Positions 1-8,441 of a stretch of DNA of 64,000 nucleotides are shown one piece after another. The position numbers were made by a program, and so were the translations under genes. Source of the DNA: JAFLCM01 sp046154665 (GTDB taxonomy: Bacteria > Planctomycetota > Phycisphaerae > Phycisphaerales > UBA1924); contig JBJXFG010000056.1 of NCBI GenBank assembly GCA_046154665.1, forward strand, positions 1 to 64,000. The letters run 5' to 3'. Positions within the stretch are counted from its first letter, which is position 1, and each line of letters begins with the position of its first letter. The notes under the pieces are model-generated. The model did no database searches. It was given only the letters and a program-made list of their open reading frames with translations, and was not told the DNA's origin.

Positions 1-9
1 GAAATTGCC

Positions 10-71
10 GGTGGGGCAGGCTTTAAGCCTGCCGGCCTTGAAGTCATGGCAGGCTGGAAGCCTGCCCCACC
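10..71. repeat. Inverted pair of GGCAGGCT hairpins (family A, copy 1)
   Basis: The sequence GGTGGGGCAGGCTTTAAGCC is followed, after a short spacer, by its near reverse complement GGCAGGCTGGAAGCCTGCCC. Each arm is itself a hairpin (GGCAGGCT / AGCCTGCC). It sits 8 bases beyond the stop codon of the ompH-like gene. Further copies lie at 41038-41061, 43961-44019 and 44790-44850, so this is a dispersed REP-like family. No associated transposase is visible in the window. It could also serve as a transcription terminator, but no T-run follows. Confidence 0.85.
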
Positions 72-79
72 GCTCGAAA

Positions 80-727
80 TCAGTTCGGCTTGGGCTGGCC
101 CGCCGGGGCCGGAGCCGCGCCGCCGCCCATCCCCGACGCCTTGAACTCGTTGTTCATCTGCGACGCCACGGCGTCGGAGATGTCGATGTCCGGCGAGGCG
201 AACATCACCCGGCGATTGACCATCGCCGCCTGGGCCTGCTGTGGCGAGGCGTCTTCGGGGATCTTCTCCTTGCTGTCGTCGACCATCACCAGGTCATACG
301 CGTTCTTCTTGGCGAACTCCGCGGTCGCTTCGCCGATCTTTTCGTACAGGTCCACCTGCAGCGACTTCTTCTTCTCTTCGGCGAGCAGCTTGGCGGCCTG
401 GGCGTCGGCCTGAAGTCGGGCCGTCATCCGCAGCACCTCCTCGCGCTTCTGCATGTACGAGGGGGTGTTCTTGGGGAGGATGTCGAGCTCGCTGCGGGCC
501 TGCTTGAGGGCCTTGCCGGTCTCGTTGACGCCGTCTTCGAGCCCCTTCAGGAACCCTTCGAGCTGGCGCTCGCGGAAGGCCTTCTCTTCGAGCTGGTCGA
601 GGACTTTGTTGAGGTCGATGGTGCCGACCTTGCCGCCCGCGGCGGAGGCCGCCGGGCTCAGCGCGAGCGCACCGAGCGCGAACACCAGAACCGCGAGAAG
701 AACCGAGAACGACTGCAGGCGTGCCAT
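80..727 (-). CDS. OmpH/Skp-family periplasmic chaperone
   Basis: This is a 215-residue exported protein of the Skp/OmpH family, periplasmic holdases that carry unfolded outer-membrane proteins to the assembly machinery. Residues 1-30 form a signal peptide (hydrophobic run SVLLAVLVFALGALAL, then ASAA). The mature part starts with KVGTIDLNKVLDQLEEKA, the usual first strand and helix of the family. It continues as a long charged coiled coil to about residue 150 and closes with the strand YDLVMVDDS. The ATG at 727 is chosen because it opens the signal peptide; the frame upstream of it carries no domain. The C-terminal tail is Gly/Ala/Pro-rich (GMGGGAAPAPAGQP). truD lies 99 bases upstream on the same strand, and a hairpin repeat lies just beyond the stop. 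Confidence 0.88.
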   Translation of the reverse strand: MARLQSFSVLLAVLVFALGALALSPAASAAGGKVGTIDLNKVLDQLEEKAFRERQLEGFLKGLEDGVNETGKALKQARSELDILPKNTPSYMQKREEVLRMTARLQADAQAAKLLAEEKKKSLQVDLYEKIGEATAEFAKKNAYDLVMVDDSKEKIPEDASPQQAQAAMVNRRVMFASPDIDISDAVASQMNNEFKASGMGGGAAPAPAGQPKPN

Positions 728-826
728 GGAAATGTCCCTGGGTTGGTTGTCAATGGGGCGAGACCCGATCCACACGATCCGGCATGGGCCACGGGGCCGC
801 GGCCGGTCGAGCATGGTACCGGCGAA

Positions 827-2119
827 TCACTGCCCAAGCGCCCGCAGCACCACGGTCGCATAGGCCCCGCGGGGCAGGTCAAACCGCACGATTCGTTTGA
901 GCAGGGTCGTCTGACCGGCACCGGCGAGATCATCCGGTTCGGGGTCGGAGATCGAGAAGCGCGAGGCCCGGACGAACAGCGGGCGCTCCGCCGAGCCGAA
1001 CGCTGGTCGGCGCAGGCCGGGGATCGTCAATCCGTCGAGCGTCAGGCCTTCTTCGCGCAGCACCGTGTCGAGGGCCGGGCCCCACGGCTCGTGGAGCGTG
1101 ATGCCCGGCGCGGGCATGGGGATGGTGAGACGCTCTGTTTGTTCATCTACGAAGCGGGCCCGCGGGAAACGGATGGGGCCGAAATCATCGTCGGCGACCG
1201 GGCCGTTGGGGTCGATGCGGGTGGCGACGTTGAATGCCGTGCGGTTCCAGAGCCACGACTGATACGCCTCGACGCACATCTGCTGGGTGAAGGCGGGGAG
1301 TGCGGCGAAGGCGTCGCGCATCGTCCCACTCGGAGCCCCCCCGCGAGCCAGTGCTTCGATGCAGCCGCGCTCGGCCCGTCTGGGGAGCAGTTCGAGAAGC
1401 TTGTTCCAATCACCCCAGTGCTGCGCGCACAGGCGGGTGAATGAGCGCCACGGGCCGGAGTCCTTCCGCGCCGGAGTGGCGATGAGCAGCTTGAGCGCGG
1501 CCTCGAACTCGCCCCGCACGAGGAGGCGAGCGGCGAAACCCTCGCCGTGGCGCGCCGAGCCGAAGCGCTGGTCGCCGAAGGCGTTGAGGACCAGCAGGGT
1601 GACCGATGGTGCTTCGACGGGGTCGATGGGTTCGGGGGCCTTGACGTGTTCGTCGGGCTCCGAGGGCCGAGGGGCGTGGAGGCTCAGCGCCGCGATCCGC
1701 TGGGTGAACACGCCGGTGTCACGCCGCTGGAGGCGGCGAATGGTGATCTCGAAGATGTTGCCATCGATCGAGTCGGCACTGATGGGGCTCGGCGCGAATC
1801 CCAGCCGGCGCGCGGTCCAGGTTGGGTTCTCGACGGCCTCGGGGGCGGCGGCGTCGGCGCGGTCGTCGAGGCGCACGCTGACCATCTGCTGGGTAAAGGC
1901 GTGCCGATCTTTGAGGCCCGCCCATGCGACGGTGCCGGGCTTGACGCCGAGCCGCTTGGCGAGAAAAGCGCATGCGTCGGGGGTGGTGAGGCTCTCTTTG
2001 GTGAGGGTGTACCAGGCGAAGCCGAGGCCTCGGCGGTGGGCGGCGCTGAGGTTCTCAAGCACGCCGGGGGCCGCCCGCTCCCGAACCACAAAGTCGCGCG
2101 GCACTCGCCGAATGGTCAT
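827..2119 (-). CDS. truD: tRNA pseudouridine(13) synthase TruD
   Basis: This 430-residue TruD-family enzyme would convert U13 of tRNA-Glu to pseudouridine in the cytoplasm. The hallmark motif AGLKDRHAFTQQ (about residues 67-78) contains the catalytic aspartate D71. The segment MCVEAYQSWLWNRTAFN further on is the conserved TruD signature helix. The reading frame stays open upstream for 95 codons, but that part is Leu/Cys-rich sequence read from the octamer repeat at 2187-2322. I therefore start at MTIRRVPRDFVVRE (ATG at 2117-2119), which matches the family N-terminus. No clear Shine-Dalgarno sequence precedes this start. The gene is divergent from the ArsR-type regulator gene. Confidence 0.9.
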   Translation of the reverse strand: MTIRRVPRDFVVRERAAPGVLENLSAAHRRGLGFAWYTLTKESLTTPDACAFLAKRLGVKPGTVAWAGLKDRHAFTQQMVSVRLDDRADAAAPEAVENPTWTARRLGFAPSPISADSIDGNIFEITIRRLQRRDTGVFTQRIAALSLHAPRPSEPDEHVKAPEPIDPVEAPSVTLLVLNAFGDQRFGSARHGEGFAARLLVRGEFEAALKLLIATPARKDSGPWRSFTRLCAQHWGDWNKLLELLPRRAERGCIEALARGGAPSGTMRDAFAALPAFTQQMCVEAYQSWLWNRTAFNVATRIDPNGPVADDDFGPIRFPRARFVDEQTERLTIPMPAPGITLHEPWGPALDTVLREEGLTLDGLTIPGLRRPAFGSAERPLFVRASRFSISDPEPDDLAGAGQTTLLKRIVRFDLPRGAYATVVLRALGQ

Positions 2120-2186
2120 GGAGGCATGGTACCGCTGCGCGGTGTGATGGAAAGAGGCGTTCGCGGCGGAGGGCGCGCAGGGTCGA

Positions 2187-2322
2187 CAAAGCAGCAAAGC
2201 AGCAAAGCAGCAAAGCAGCAAAGCAGCAAAGCAGCAAAGCAGCAAAGAAGCAAAGCAGCAAAGCAGCAAAGCAGCAAAGCAGCAAAGCAGCAAAGCAGCA
2301 AAGCAGCAAAGCAGCAAAGCAG
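2187..2322. repeat. Octamer microsatellite (CAAAGCAG)17
   Basis: About 17 uninterrupted copies of the 8-bp unit CAAAGCAG, with one substitution (C to A at 2248). It lies in the divergent spacer between truD and the arsR-like gene. Because the unit contains no stop codon and is not a multiple of three, all three minus-strand frames are open and read as repeating Leu-Leu-Cys-Cys-Phe-Ala-Ala. The same octamer (as TTTGCTGC) occurs inside dnaE at 62775-62806. A run this pure is probably unstable in copy number. Confidence 0.95.
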
Positions 2323-2439
2323 GGACGTTACATCGCTCGGAAGGCCCGAGACCCCATGCCCGATGCCCCATGCCCCACGCCCCCGGCCCCCCGCCCTGCC
2401 TCAAGCCTCAAGCCTCAAGCCTCACTGCCCCCGCTTGCA

Positions 2440-2464
2440 TACTTCATATCGCCGATATAGAGTA
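2440..2464. promoter_or_regulatory. Palindromic operator, site 1 (arsR-like gene)
   Basis: A 25-bp near-perfect palindrome with arms TACTTCATATCG and CGATATAGAGTA around a central C; 10 of 12 positions pair. Its last base is the A of the regulator's ATG, so bound protein would block transcription initiation or early elongation of that gene. An almost identical site (23 of 25 bases) lies at 30519-30543. Dimeric ArsR-family repressors bind palindromes of this size. Autoregulation is inferred, not shown. Confidence 0.75.
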
Positions 2465-2766
2465 TGAAAACCATGGCCAGACCCGCCGCTCACGCTTCAC
2501 CCTTTCATGCTCTGGCCGATCCCACCCGCCGGGAGGTTCTCGAGCTGCTCCGCGCCAAGGGGCCGCTCGATGCCGGCACGATCCTGGAGACGCTGCGCGA
2601 CCAGGGGGTGAAGGCCGGGCAGTCGACGCTCAGCCAGCACCTCGCGGTGCTCCGCAAGTGCGGCATGGTGTCGACCAAGTGGGTCGGCCAGCGCCATGTG
2701 TACAGCTATGCGCCCGCCGCCATGAAGCCGGTCATCCGGTGGGTCGAGCCGTTCCGGCGCGGGTAG
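2464..2766 (+). CDS. ArsR/SmtB-family winged-helix transcriptional regulator
   Basis: A 100-residue DNA-binding protein. FHALADPTRREVLELLRAKGPL (residues 14-35) is the classic ArsR-family opening helix. AGQSTLSQHLAVLRKCGMV (about 51-69) is the recognition helix-turn-helix, and VGQRHVYSY forms the beta wing. No paired cysteine or histidine metal-site motif is visible, so it resembles the small SdpR-like members rather than a metal sensor. The ATG at 2464 overlaps the operator at 2440-2464; MARPAA at 2473 is an alternative start. The gene is divergent from truD and is followed by a secreted dehydrogenase gene. The second operator upstream of the type II secretion operon suggests a second target. 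Confidence 0.88.
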   Translation: MKTMARPAAHASPFHALADPTRREVLELLRAKGPLDAGTILETLRDQGVKAGQSTLSQHLAVLRKCGMVSTKWVGQRHVYSYAPAAMKPVIRWVEPFRRG

Positions 2767-2934
2767 ATGTCTCGGGGTTCGCCGACGGCCCCGTGCGGGT
2801 GTTGCGGCCTTGGTGCTCCTCAGCCGCCGGATAACCATCGCGGACCGGGAAAACAGGCCAAATTGAGCCCCCGGCAACGCCGACATTCACATGCGGCGCG
2901 CCCGCGGCGATACTTCGCGCCCAGGGTACACCAC

Positions 2935-5337
2935 ATGATGAACACCGCTCGTTTCACCTTGGTTCGGATCGCCATCATCGCGCTACTCGCGCTCGGCATG
3001 GCCACGCCGCGCGCCCACGCCGCGCTGCCAGTCGGCTTTGTCGAGACGGTGCTCAACATCGACGTCAACCAGCCCGTCGGCCTCACCTTCTCGGCCTCGG
3101 GGCGCATGTTTATCTGGGAGAAGGAAGGTCGCGTGTGGATCGTCGAGAACGGCGTGCGCTTGCCCACGCCGCTGATCGACATCAGCGAAGAGGTTGGCAA
3201 CTGGCGCGACTTCGGGCTGCTGGGCTTCGCGGTGGACCCGAACTATGAGAGCAACGGGCGGTTCTACCTCTCGTACGTCGTCGACTTCCACCACGCCAAG
3301 TTCTTCGGCACGCCGCAGTACAGCCCGAGCGCCAACGAGTACTTCCGCGACACGATCGCGCGGGTGACGCGTTACACCGCGAACGCCGCCGACGGCTTCC
3401 GTACTGCCGATCTCGCCTCACGCACGATCCTCATCGGCGAATCGCTCGCCACCGGCATCCCGATCCTGCACCAATCCCACGGGCCCGGGGCGCTGGCCTT
3501 CGGCAACGATGGCTCGCTGCTCGTCTCGACGGGCGACGGGGCCAGCTTCTCCGTCGCCGACGACGGCGGGCCCATCGACGGTTCATCCAACACCGCGCTC
3601 GCCGACGGCATCATCACCGCTTCGCAAGACGTCGGCGCGTACCGCGCCCAGCAGATCAACTCGCTCAACGGCAAGGTGCTGCGGATCAGCCCGGTCACGG
3701 GCGATGGCCTCGCCGACAACCCGTTCTTCGATGCCGCCCAGCCCCGCGCGGCACGCTCGCGGGTTTGGGCGCTCGGCCTGCGCAACCCGTTCCGCTTCTC
3801 GGTTCGGCCGGACGCGCACGCGCCCGCGCGGGGCGGCGCGCCCGAGCGCCACGCCGGGCCCGGCGCGATCACCATCGGCGACAACGGCTGGAACATCTGG
3901 GAGGAGCTCCACGTCGCGAAAACTCCCGGCCAGAACTTCGGTTGGCCGCTGTTCGAGGGGCACGAGCCGCAGCCGCTTTACCAGACGCAGCTCACGCCCA
4001 ACCCCGATGCGCCAAACCCGCTCACGGGTGGCGGCTGCGGCGCGTTTGTTCCGTTCGCTTCGTTGTGCGTGCAGGACGTGCAGGCCGCGCCGAGTTTTCC
4101 CAACCCGTGCAACCCCGGCGTCCAACTGCCCGGCACGCTGCGGCTCTTCGAGCACGCACGCCCCGCGATCGACTGGAAGCACGACGGCGGCCCGGCCCGC
4201 GCGCCCACCTTCGCCAACGGCTCGGCCTCGACCTCGAACCTCGGGTCGCCCGGGTGCCCGGTGCTGGGCACCAGCTTCGGCGGCAACTCGTCCATCGGCG
4301 GCGCGTGGTACCCCGACGCCGGCCCGTACCCCTCGCTGTGGCGCAGTACCTACTTTCATGCGGATTTCGTCGCGGGGTGGATCAAGGCGTTTGTTTTCGA
4401 TGCCAACGACAACCTCGTCTCGGTGCGCGACTTCGCCTCGAACGAGTCGTTCTCCGGCATCGTGTGCATGGCCGTCAACCCCGCCGACAACCTGCTCCAC
4501 CTCATCCGATTCGACTTCGGCGGCGGGTCAGACATCATCCGCATCGACTTCGTCTCGAACCTGCCGCCGATCGTGAACGCCGCAGTGGTGGGGAACAACT
4601 TCGGGCCATCGCCGCTGAGCATCCAGTTCTCCAGCGCCGGCACGAACGACCCCGAGGGGTTCCCGCTGCAGTATTCCTGGGATTTCGGCGACGGCTCGCC
4701 GGTATCCACCCTGCCCAACCCGTCACACGCTTTCACGGCGCCGACTTCGGGCCCGGCACGGTTTGATGTCACGCTCACCGTGACCGACGCCGGCGGGATC
4801 GAGCGATCCAAGTCGCTCATTGTTTCGCCCAACAACACGCCGCCGAGCGTTACGATCACCAGCCCGCTCAACGGTTCGGAGTTCCCGCCCAACGCGAACA
4901 CGATCGTGCCCATGACGGCGGACATCAGCGACGTTGAGCACCCCGCCAACCAGCGCACGTGCGCGTGGCAGGTATTGCTGCACCACAACACCCACGTCCA
5001 CCCCGAGCCCGTCGACAACAACTGCGCCAGCAGCGCCCCGGTCAGCGGCGCTCACGGTGCCAACGACGAGGTCTTCTACTTCGAGTTCATCCTCACCGTC
5101 ACCGACGCCCACGGCCTGTCCACCACCCGCACTGTCTCGATGTTCCCCGACCTGCCGTTCTGCGTCGGCGACATCAACCGCGACGGCACGACCGACACGC
5201 GCGACCTGGTGCGGCTGCTCGGTTCGTTCGGCCAGTCCGGCGCGCTGGGGCTGGCGGGGGACCTGAACTTTGATACCGCGGTCAACACCGCGGACCTGAT
5301 CATGTTCCTGGGGAACTTTGGGTGCGCGGAGCCTTGA
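2935..5337 (+). CDS. Secreted glucose/sorbosone dehydrogenase-like propeller with PKD and dockerin
   Basis: An 800-residue exported protein. Residues 1-32 are a signal peptide (VRIAIIALLALGMATPRAHA). About 35-530 match the PQQ-type glucose/sorbosone dehydrogenase beta-propeller: QPVGLTFSASGRMFIWEKEG, GLLGFAVDPNY, ALGLRNPFRFS and NFGWPLFEG. A PKD domain follows (about 540-640, with YSWDFGDGSP), then a second Ig-like module. The last 60 residues are a dockerin-like calcium-binding pair, GDINRDGTTDTRDLVRLLGS and GDLNFDTAVNTADLIMFLGN. Substrate and cofactor cannot be read from sequence. The start is set at the ATG (2935; 2938 also possible) that begins the signal peptide. Export by the type II system encoded downstream is plausible but inferred. 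Confidence 0.85.
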   Translation: MMNTARFTLVRIAIIALLALGMATPRAHAALPVGFVETVLNIDVNQPVGLTFSASGRMFIWEKEGRVWIVENGVRLPTPLIDISEEVGNWRDFGLLGFAVDPNYESNGRFYLSYVVDFHHAKFFGTPQYSPSANEYFRDTIARVTRYTANAADGFRTADLASRTILIGESLATGIPILHQSHGPGALAFGNDGSLLVSTGDGASFSVADDGGPIDGSSNTALADGIITASQDVGAYRAQQINSLNGKVLRISPVTGDGLADNPFFDAAQPRAARSRVWALGLRNPFRFSVRPDAHAPARGGAPERHAGPGAITIGDNGWNIWEELHVAKTPGQNFGWPLFEGHEPQPLYQTQLTPNPDAPNPLTGGGCGAFVPFASLCVQDVQAAPSFPNPCNPGVQLPGTLRLFEHARPAIDWKHDGGPARAPTFANGSASTSNLGSPGCPVLGTSFGGNSSIGGAWYPDAGPYPSLWRSTYFHADFVAGWIKAFVFDANDNLVSVRDFASNESFSGIVCMAVNPADNLLHLIRFDFGGGSDIIRIDFVSNLPPIVNAAVVGNNFGPSPLSIQFSSAGTNDPEGFPLQYSWDFGDGSPVSTLPNPSHAFTAPTSGPARFDVTLTVTDAGGIERSKSLIVSPNNTPPSVTITSPLNGSEFPPNANTIVPMTADISDVEHPANQRTCAWQVLLHHNTHVHPEPVDNNCASSAPVSGAHGANDEVFYFEFILTVTDAHGLSTTRTVSMFPDLPFCVGDINRDGTTDTRDLVRLLGSFGQSGALGLAGDLNFDTAVNTADLIMFLGNFGCAEP

Positions 5338-5369
5338 GATCAGGGCGATGCTAAGCACGGTGATTAGAG

Positions 5370-5570
5370 CCCGCGAAGCGGGCGAATGATGTTTGCCAGC
5401 GGTGCAGCCGCTGGTCAGTGGTATCCAGTTGCATTTCGCCCGTGAGACGGGCGGGCGCGCGGACGAATCACAGAACACACGCCCGCCCGTTTCACGGGCG
5501 GAGCCAGTCTTGCATCGCCATCCAGCGGCTGCGCCGCTGGCAACCATCATCGACCCGCGTTCGCGGGTCG
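5370..5570. repeat. 200-bp nested inverted repeat, MITE-like
   Basis: Three hairpins are followed by their mirror images. CCCGCGAAGCGGG (5370-5382), then a CCAGCGGTGCAGCCGCTGG hairpin (5396-5414), then CGCCCGTGAGACGGGCG (5437-5453), are answered by CGCCCG/CGGGCG, CCAGCGGCTGCGCCGCTGG and CCCGCG/CGCGGG elements in reverse order up to 5570. The whole forms a long imperfect palindrome lying between two convergent genes. No coding sequence is seen in 5338-5681. It could act as a bidirectional terminator or be a non-autonomous mobile element; no target duplication was recognised. Confidence 0.75.
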
Positions 5571-5681
5571 AAGGCGCAAATACCTATCGCACCGCCCTCA
5601 AAAAGCCGGGAAACCGGGCGTCAAACCCGGTCCCGGCACACACAAGGTCTGAGTCATTCGTTCCCCCTCGGGGGGGTTGCA

Positions 5682-6530
5682 TCAGCGCCGACGACGGAAA
5701 CCGGCGAGCGCCAGGCCCGCGAGGGCCGCCGCCGTGCCGGGCGCGGGGACTTCGATCGGCTCCGAGTAGATGAAGTCGTCCATGACGACGATGTCGTTGG
5801 CCCCGCCGTCGAGGACGCCGGGGGCCATGAAGGTGTTGCCGCTGGTGATGCGCACCCGTGCGATTCGCTCGCCGGCGTCGAACCGAGCGCCCGCGAACGA
5901 GAGGCCCTTGTCCAGCGGCGAGGCGAACACGGTGTGCAGTAGCACGCCGCCGAGGTCGAAGAACTGAACGAAGGTGTCCGAGTCGCTGTCGACATCGGCG
6001 AAGATTGCGCCGAACGAAGAGACTGTGGCCGGGGTCGTCGGCGACGAGGGCACGAAGAAGAACACGTCGGTGACGGTCGAGTTGCGGGCAGCGAAGAGGC
6101 GGTCGTTGCTGAACGCCGCGAACTCGGCCGGGTACGACGCGTCGATGTCGCCGAAGCGCAGGCTGGTGAAGCCCGCCTGGCCGGTGCGCTGGCTGACGAG
6201 GAACCCGTCGCCCGCGGTGACGAACGTAGCGCCTCGCTTCGAGTTGTTGTTGAAGAAGTTGTTGGGCATCAGGCTCGGGCTGGCGAAGGCGTCGAGGGCG
6301 CCGGCGTCCCAGTTGATCTCACGCCGACCGGTCGCGAACGGCCCGCTGCCCGGCGCGTTGACCGGCCCGCCGACGGCGGTGCGGAAGTTGTCGACAGACG
6401 GCGTCAGGCCGGCGGCGTTCGCGCCGGTGCCGCCAAAGGACGCCACCGCGCCGTGCGCGGCGGTCGCCATCGACGCCGAGGCAACAGCCGCGGCCATGAG
6501 CGTCACGTTGAGATTCATCTGGTTCTTCAT
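5682..6530 (-). CDS. PEP-CTERM sorting-domain secreted protein
   Basis: A 282-residue exported protein of unknown function. Residues 1-28 are a signal peptide (VTLMAAAVASASMATAAHGA). The last about 24 residues, EVPAPGTAAALAGLALAGFRRRR, form a PEP-CTERM tail: the V-P-x-P-G-T motif, a transmembrane segment and an Arg cluster. Exosortase is expected to recognise this tail and move the protein to the cell surface. The middle part is beta-rich with TVTDVFFFVPSSP and GAIFADVDSDSDTFVQFFD, typical of PEP-CTERM surface proteins, but no catalytic motif is visible. The ATG at 6530 is preceded by GAGGA at good spacing. No exosortase gene lies in the window. Confidence 0.85.
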   Translation of the reverse strand: MKNQMNLNVTLMAAAVASASMATAAHGAVASFGGTGANAAGLTPSVDNFRTAVGGPVNAPGSGPFATGRREINWDAGALDAFASPSLMPNNFFNNNSKRGATFVTAGDGFLVSQRTGQAGFTSLRFGDIDASYPAEFAAFSNDRLFAARNSTVTDVFFFVPSSPTTPATVSSFGAIFADVDSDSDTFVQFFDLGGVLLHTVFASPLDKGLSFAGARFDAGERIARVRITSGNTFMAPGVLDGGANDIVVMDDFIYSEPIEVPAPGTAAALAGLALAGFRRRR

Positions 6531-6805
6531 GATTCAATCCTCATTCATCTTGCAAGAGGGACCGTGGAAAGACACACAGGAGACGAGCGACCAGCGGCGC
6601 GCGGGACCCCCTCGGGCCCACTCGATTGGGCCACCGTGAGGGATCTCAGTTGACGAGGGGAAAGAACATCCCGCCGAGCCCGGACACCCCGCAAACTCAG
6701 GGGTGCCGAGGCCCGCTTGTGCTCGCTCCGACACCCATCGATGTCGGGCCGCGAGGCGGTTCTTGCAGGGCGGGAAGAAATCCGTGGCCGACCAGCAAAA
6801 AGAAC

Positions 6806-6831
6806 CGCGGGAGCCCCGGAAGGCTCCCGCG
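6806..6831 (-). terminator. Rho-independent terminator of the GH56-like gene
   Basis: Perfect 10-bp stem CGCGGGAGCC / GGCTCCCGCG with a six-base loop. On the minus strand it is followed by TTCTTTTTG. It lies 30 bases beyond the stop codon of the minus-strand gene at 6861-8441. Confidence 0.85.
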
Positions 6832-6860
6832 TTCGCGTCCCATTCGGTCACCCTTCCAGA

Positions 6861-8441
6861 TCACTCGCGGATCGGAACGTCGGCCAGGCTCTGGCCGGGC
6901 TGAGCGGGGCGGGGCACAGGCTGGCCGTTGCGCCGGGCCCTTTCGGCCAGGCGGAGCTGTGCCGCGGCACGGTCGCGGTCACGCTGCAGGATGCGCTGCT
7001 TGTTACCAGCGGCGAAGCGGCTGTTGGTCCGCGTGCCGACGCCCTTCTTGGCCTTCTTGGACTTCTTGTCCTTGCTGGCCTTGGGCGGGTTGTTGTCGGT
7101 GTTCGCGGCGGTCTGTTCGGCGGGCGGCGTCTCGCCGGGCGAGGCTCCGGGGGCGCCGCCGGGCAGGGTGCCGTCACCCGCATCGGGTGCGGTTGTTCCA
7201 CCGTTGGTCGCGCCCGAGGTGCCGCCGTTGTTCGTGGTGGTTGAGTTGTTGGGGGGCGGAACGAAGGGCGCGCCGGGGATCGAGGTGTTGGTGTACGTGC
7301 CGGTGCTGCCCGAGGAGCCCGAGCCGCCGCTTGACCCCCCACCCGACCCTCCGCCCGGCGGCGGCTGAGGCGGGGCGCTCTGCTGCGAGCCGGCGCCGTT
7401 CCCCGGCGGGGGCGTCGGTGGAGCAGCTTGGCTCGACGCGGGCGGGTTGAACTCGAGGTCCACTTCGTCCGCCACCCGCGCCAGGAGCGACGTGAAGTAG
7501 CTGTTGTACTCGTTCGCCTGCGTGGTGTTCCCGAAGTAGTCCCAGAAGATGGCGGCGTCGGCACCCTTCAGCCGCGGCTCGCGCAGCATGCGGCGCAGGT
7601 CCGTCTCGTTCATCATCTGATACTGGAACGAGGGGTTGTTGTTGTGATACCGGCACCACACGAACGCCGCCACGGGCTTGCTCGTCCCGGCGAGCTGGCG
7701 CGACGTGCCCACGAGCGTCTGCATCAAGCCCGGGAAGTACTCGGGCGGGGCATGGTCCCACGGCGTGGGGCGGGTCTCGTTCATCGGGTAGACGGTGTAG
7801 GCCACGGGGTAGAGGGCCGTGCTCGCGTCCCAGAGCCACTGCATCTCGGCGAGATGCTCGACGTGGTGCGTGCGGGGATAGCCGTAGTAGCCCCACTTGG
7901 CGTTGGGACGCTGTGCCTTGGCCGCGTTCAACGTGGCGAGCATGAAGCTCTTCGCGGCGGCCTCGTGGTCACGCTTGGCGAACGCTTCAACCTGCTCCGG
8001 GGTCAGCCCCGAGTACTGGGCCCGCACGACCTCGCGCGTCATCTCGCGGTAGAGCTCGGGGGTATCGACCCACAGCGCGTCCCAATCCTCGTAGTCAATG
8101 ACGGCGTAGCCGTCGAAGTTGGCTGGGACCTGGCGGGTGATGTCCGCCGCCAGCTTGGTCAGGTGGACGTTCATATCCACCGAAACGGGCACGCCGCCGT
8201 TGACGATGATCCCGTTCCAGACCTTCGGGTAGAGCCCCGCCTGTCCGGCGTAGAGCACGACCACGCGCCCTTCCTTCATGTCGGGCACGAGTTCGGTCTG
8301 CACCTGCGGCTCGGTCGGCCCGAACGCGCCCCACAGTTGTTCATACTTGGTCGCGGTCGTCGTCTGCCCCGCCGCGCCGGCGGCACACACCAGGGCCGTC
8401 GCCGTCCACATCATCCCACGGAGGCTGGTTCGCAGTGTCAT
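6861..8441 (-). CDS. GH56 hyaluronidase-like secreted protein
   Basis: A 526-residue exported protein. Residues 1-25 are a signal peptide. Residues 60-350 follow the layout of glycoside hydrolase family 56 (hyaluronidases of animals and venoms): LYAGQAGLYP, NGGVPVSVDMNVHLTKLAADI, the active-site strand GYAVIDYEDWDALW with D116 and E118 in the D-x-E arrangement, AAKSFMLATLNAAKAQRPNAKWGYYGYP, and a closing strand AAIFWDYFGNT. The C-terminal third is low-complexity Pro/Gly/Ser/Asn sequence, then a Lys/Arg-rich tail. Family assignment is from motif memory, and activity on hyaluronan or chondroitin is unproven. The ATG at 8441 has AAGGA upstream. A terminator follows the stop. The 427 bases upstream (8442-8868) hold no gene that I can support. 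Confidence 0.75.
   Translation of the reverse strand: MTLRTSLRGMMWTATALVCAAGAAGQTTTATKYEQLWGAFGPTEPQVQTELVPDMKEGRVVVLYAGQAGLYPKVWNGIIVNGGVPVSVDMNVHLTKLAADITRQVPANFDGYAVIDYEDWDALWVDTPELYREMTREVVRAQYSGLTPEQVEAFAKRDHEAAAKSFMLATLNAAKAQRPNAKWGYYGYPRTHHVEHLAEMQWLWDASTALYPVAYTVYPMNETRPTPWDHAPPEYFPGLMQTLVGTSRQLAGTSKPVAAFVWCRYHNNNPSFQYQMMNETDLRRMLREPRLKGADAAIFWDYFGNTTQANEYNSYFTSLLARVADEVDLEFNPPASSQAAPPTPPPGNGAGSQQSAPPQPPPGGGSGGGSSGGSGSSGSTGTYTNTSIPGAPFVPPPNNSTTTNNGGTSGATNGGTTAPDAGDGTLPGGAPGASPGETPPAEQTAANTDNNPPKASKDKKSKKAKKGVGTRTNSRFAAGNKQRILQRDRDRAAAQLRLAERARRNGQPVPRPAQPGQSLADVPIRE

Noticed and set aside
5..1444. Long plus-strand open frame across ompH and truD
   Set aside because: Composition is typical of an antisense shadow, and the minus strand carries two recognisable families.
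2187..2322. CRISPR-like array
   Set aside because: The unit is 8 bp with no spacers, and there are no cas genes.
2120..2404. A 95-residue Leu/Cys/Phe-rich N-terminal extension of TruD, like a membrane anchor
   Set aside because: It is read from the octamer microsatellite, which leaves every frame open. The TruD family start is at MTIRRVPRDF.
5370..5570. Insertion sequence
   Set aside because: Inverted repeats are present but no transposase gene lies inside or next to them, and no clear target duplication is visible.
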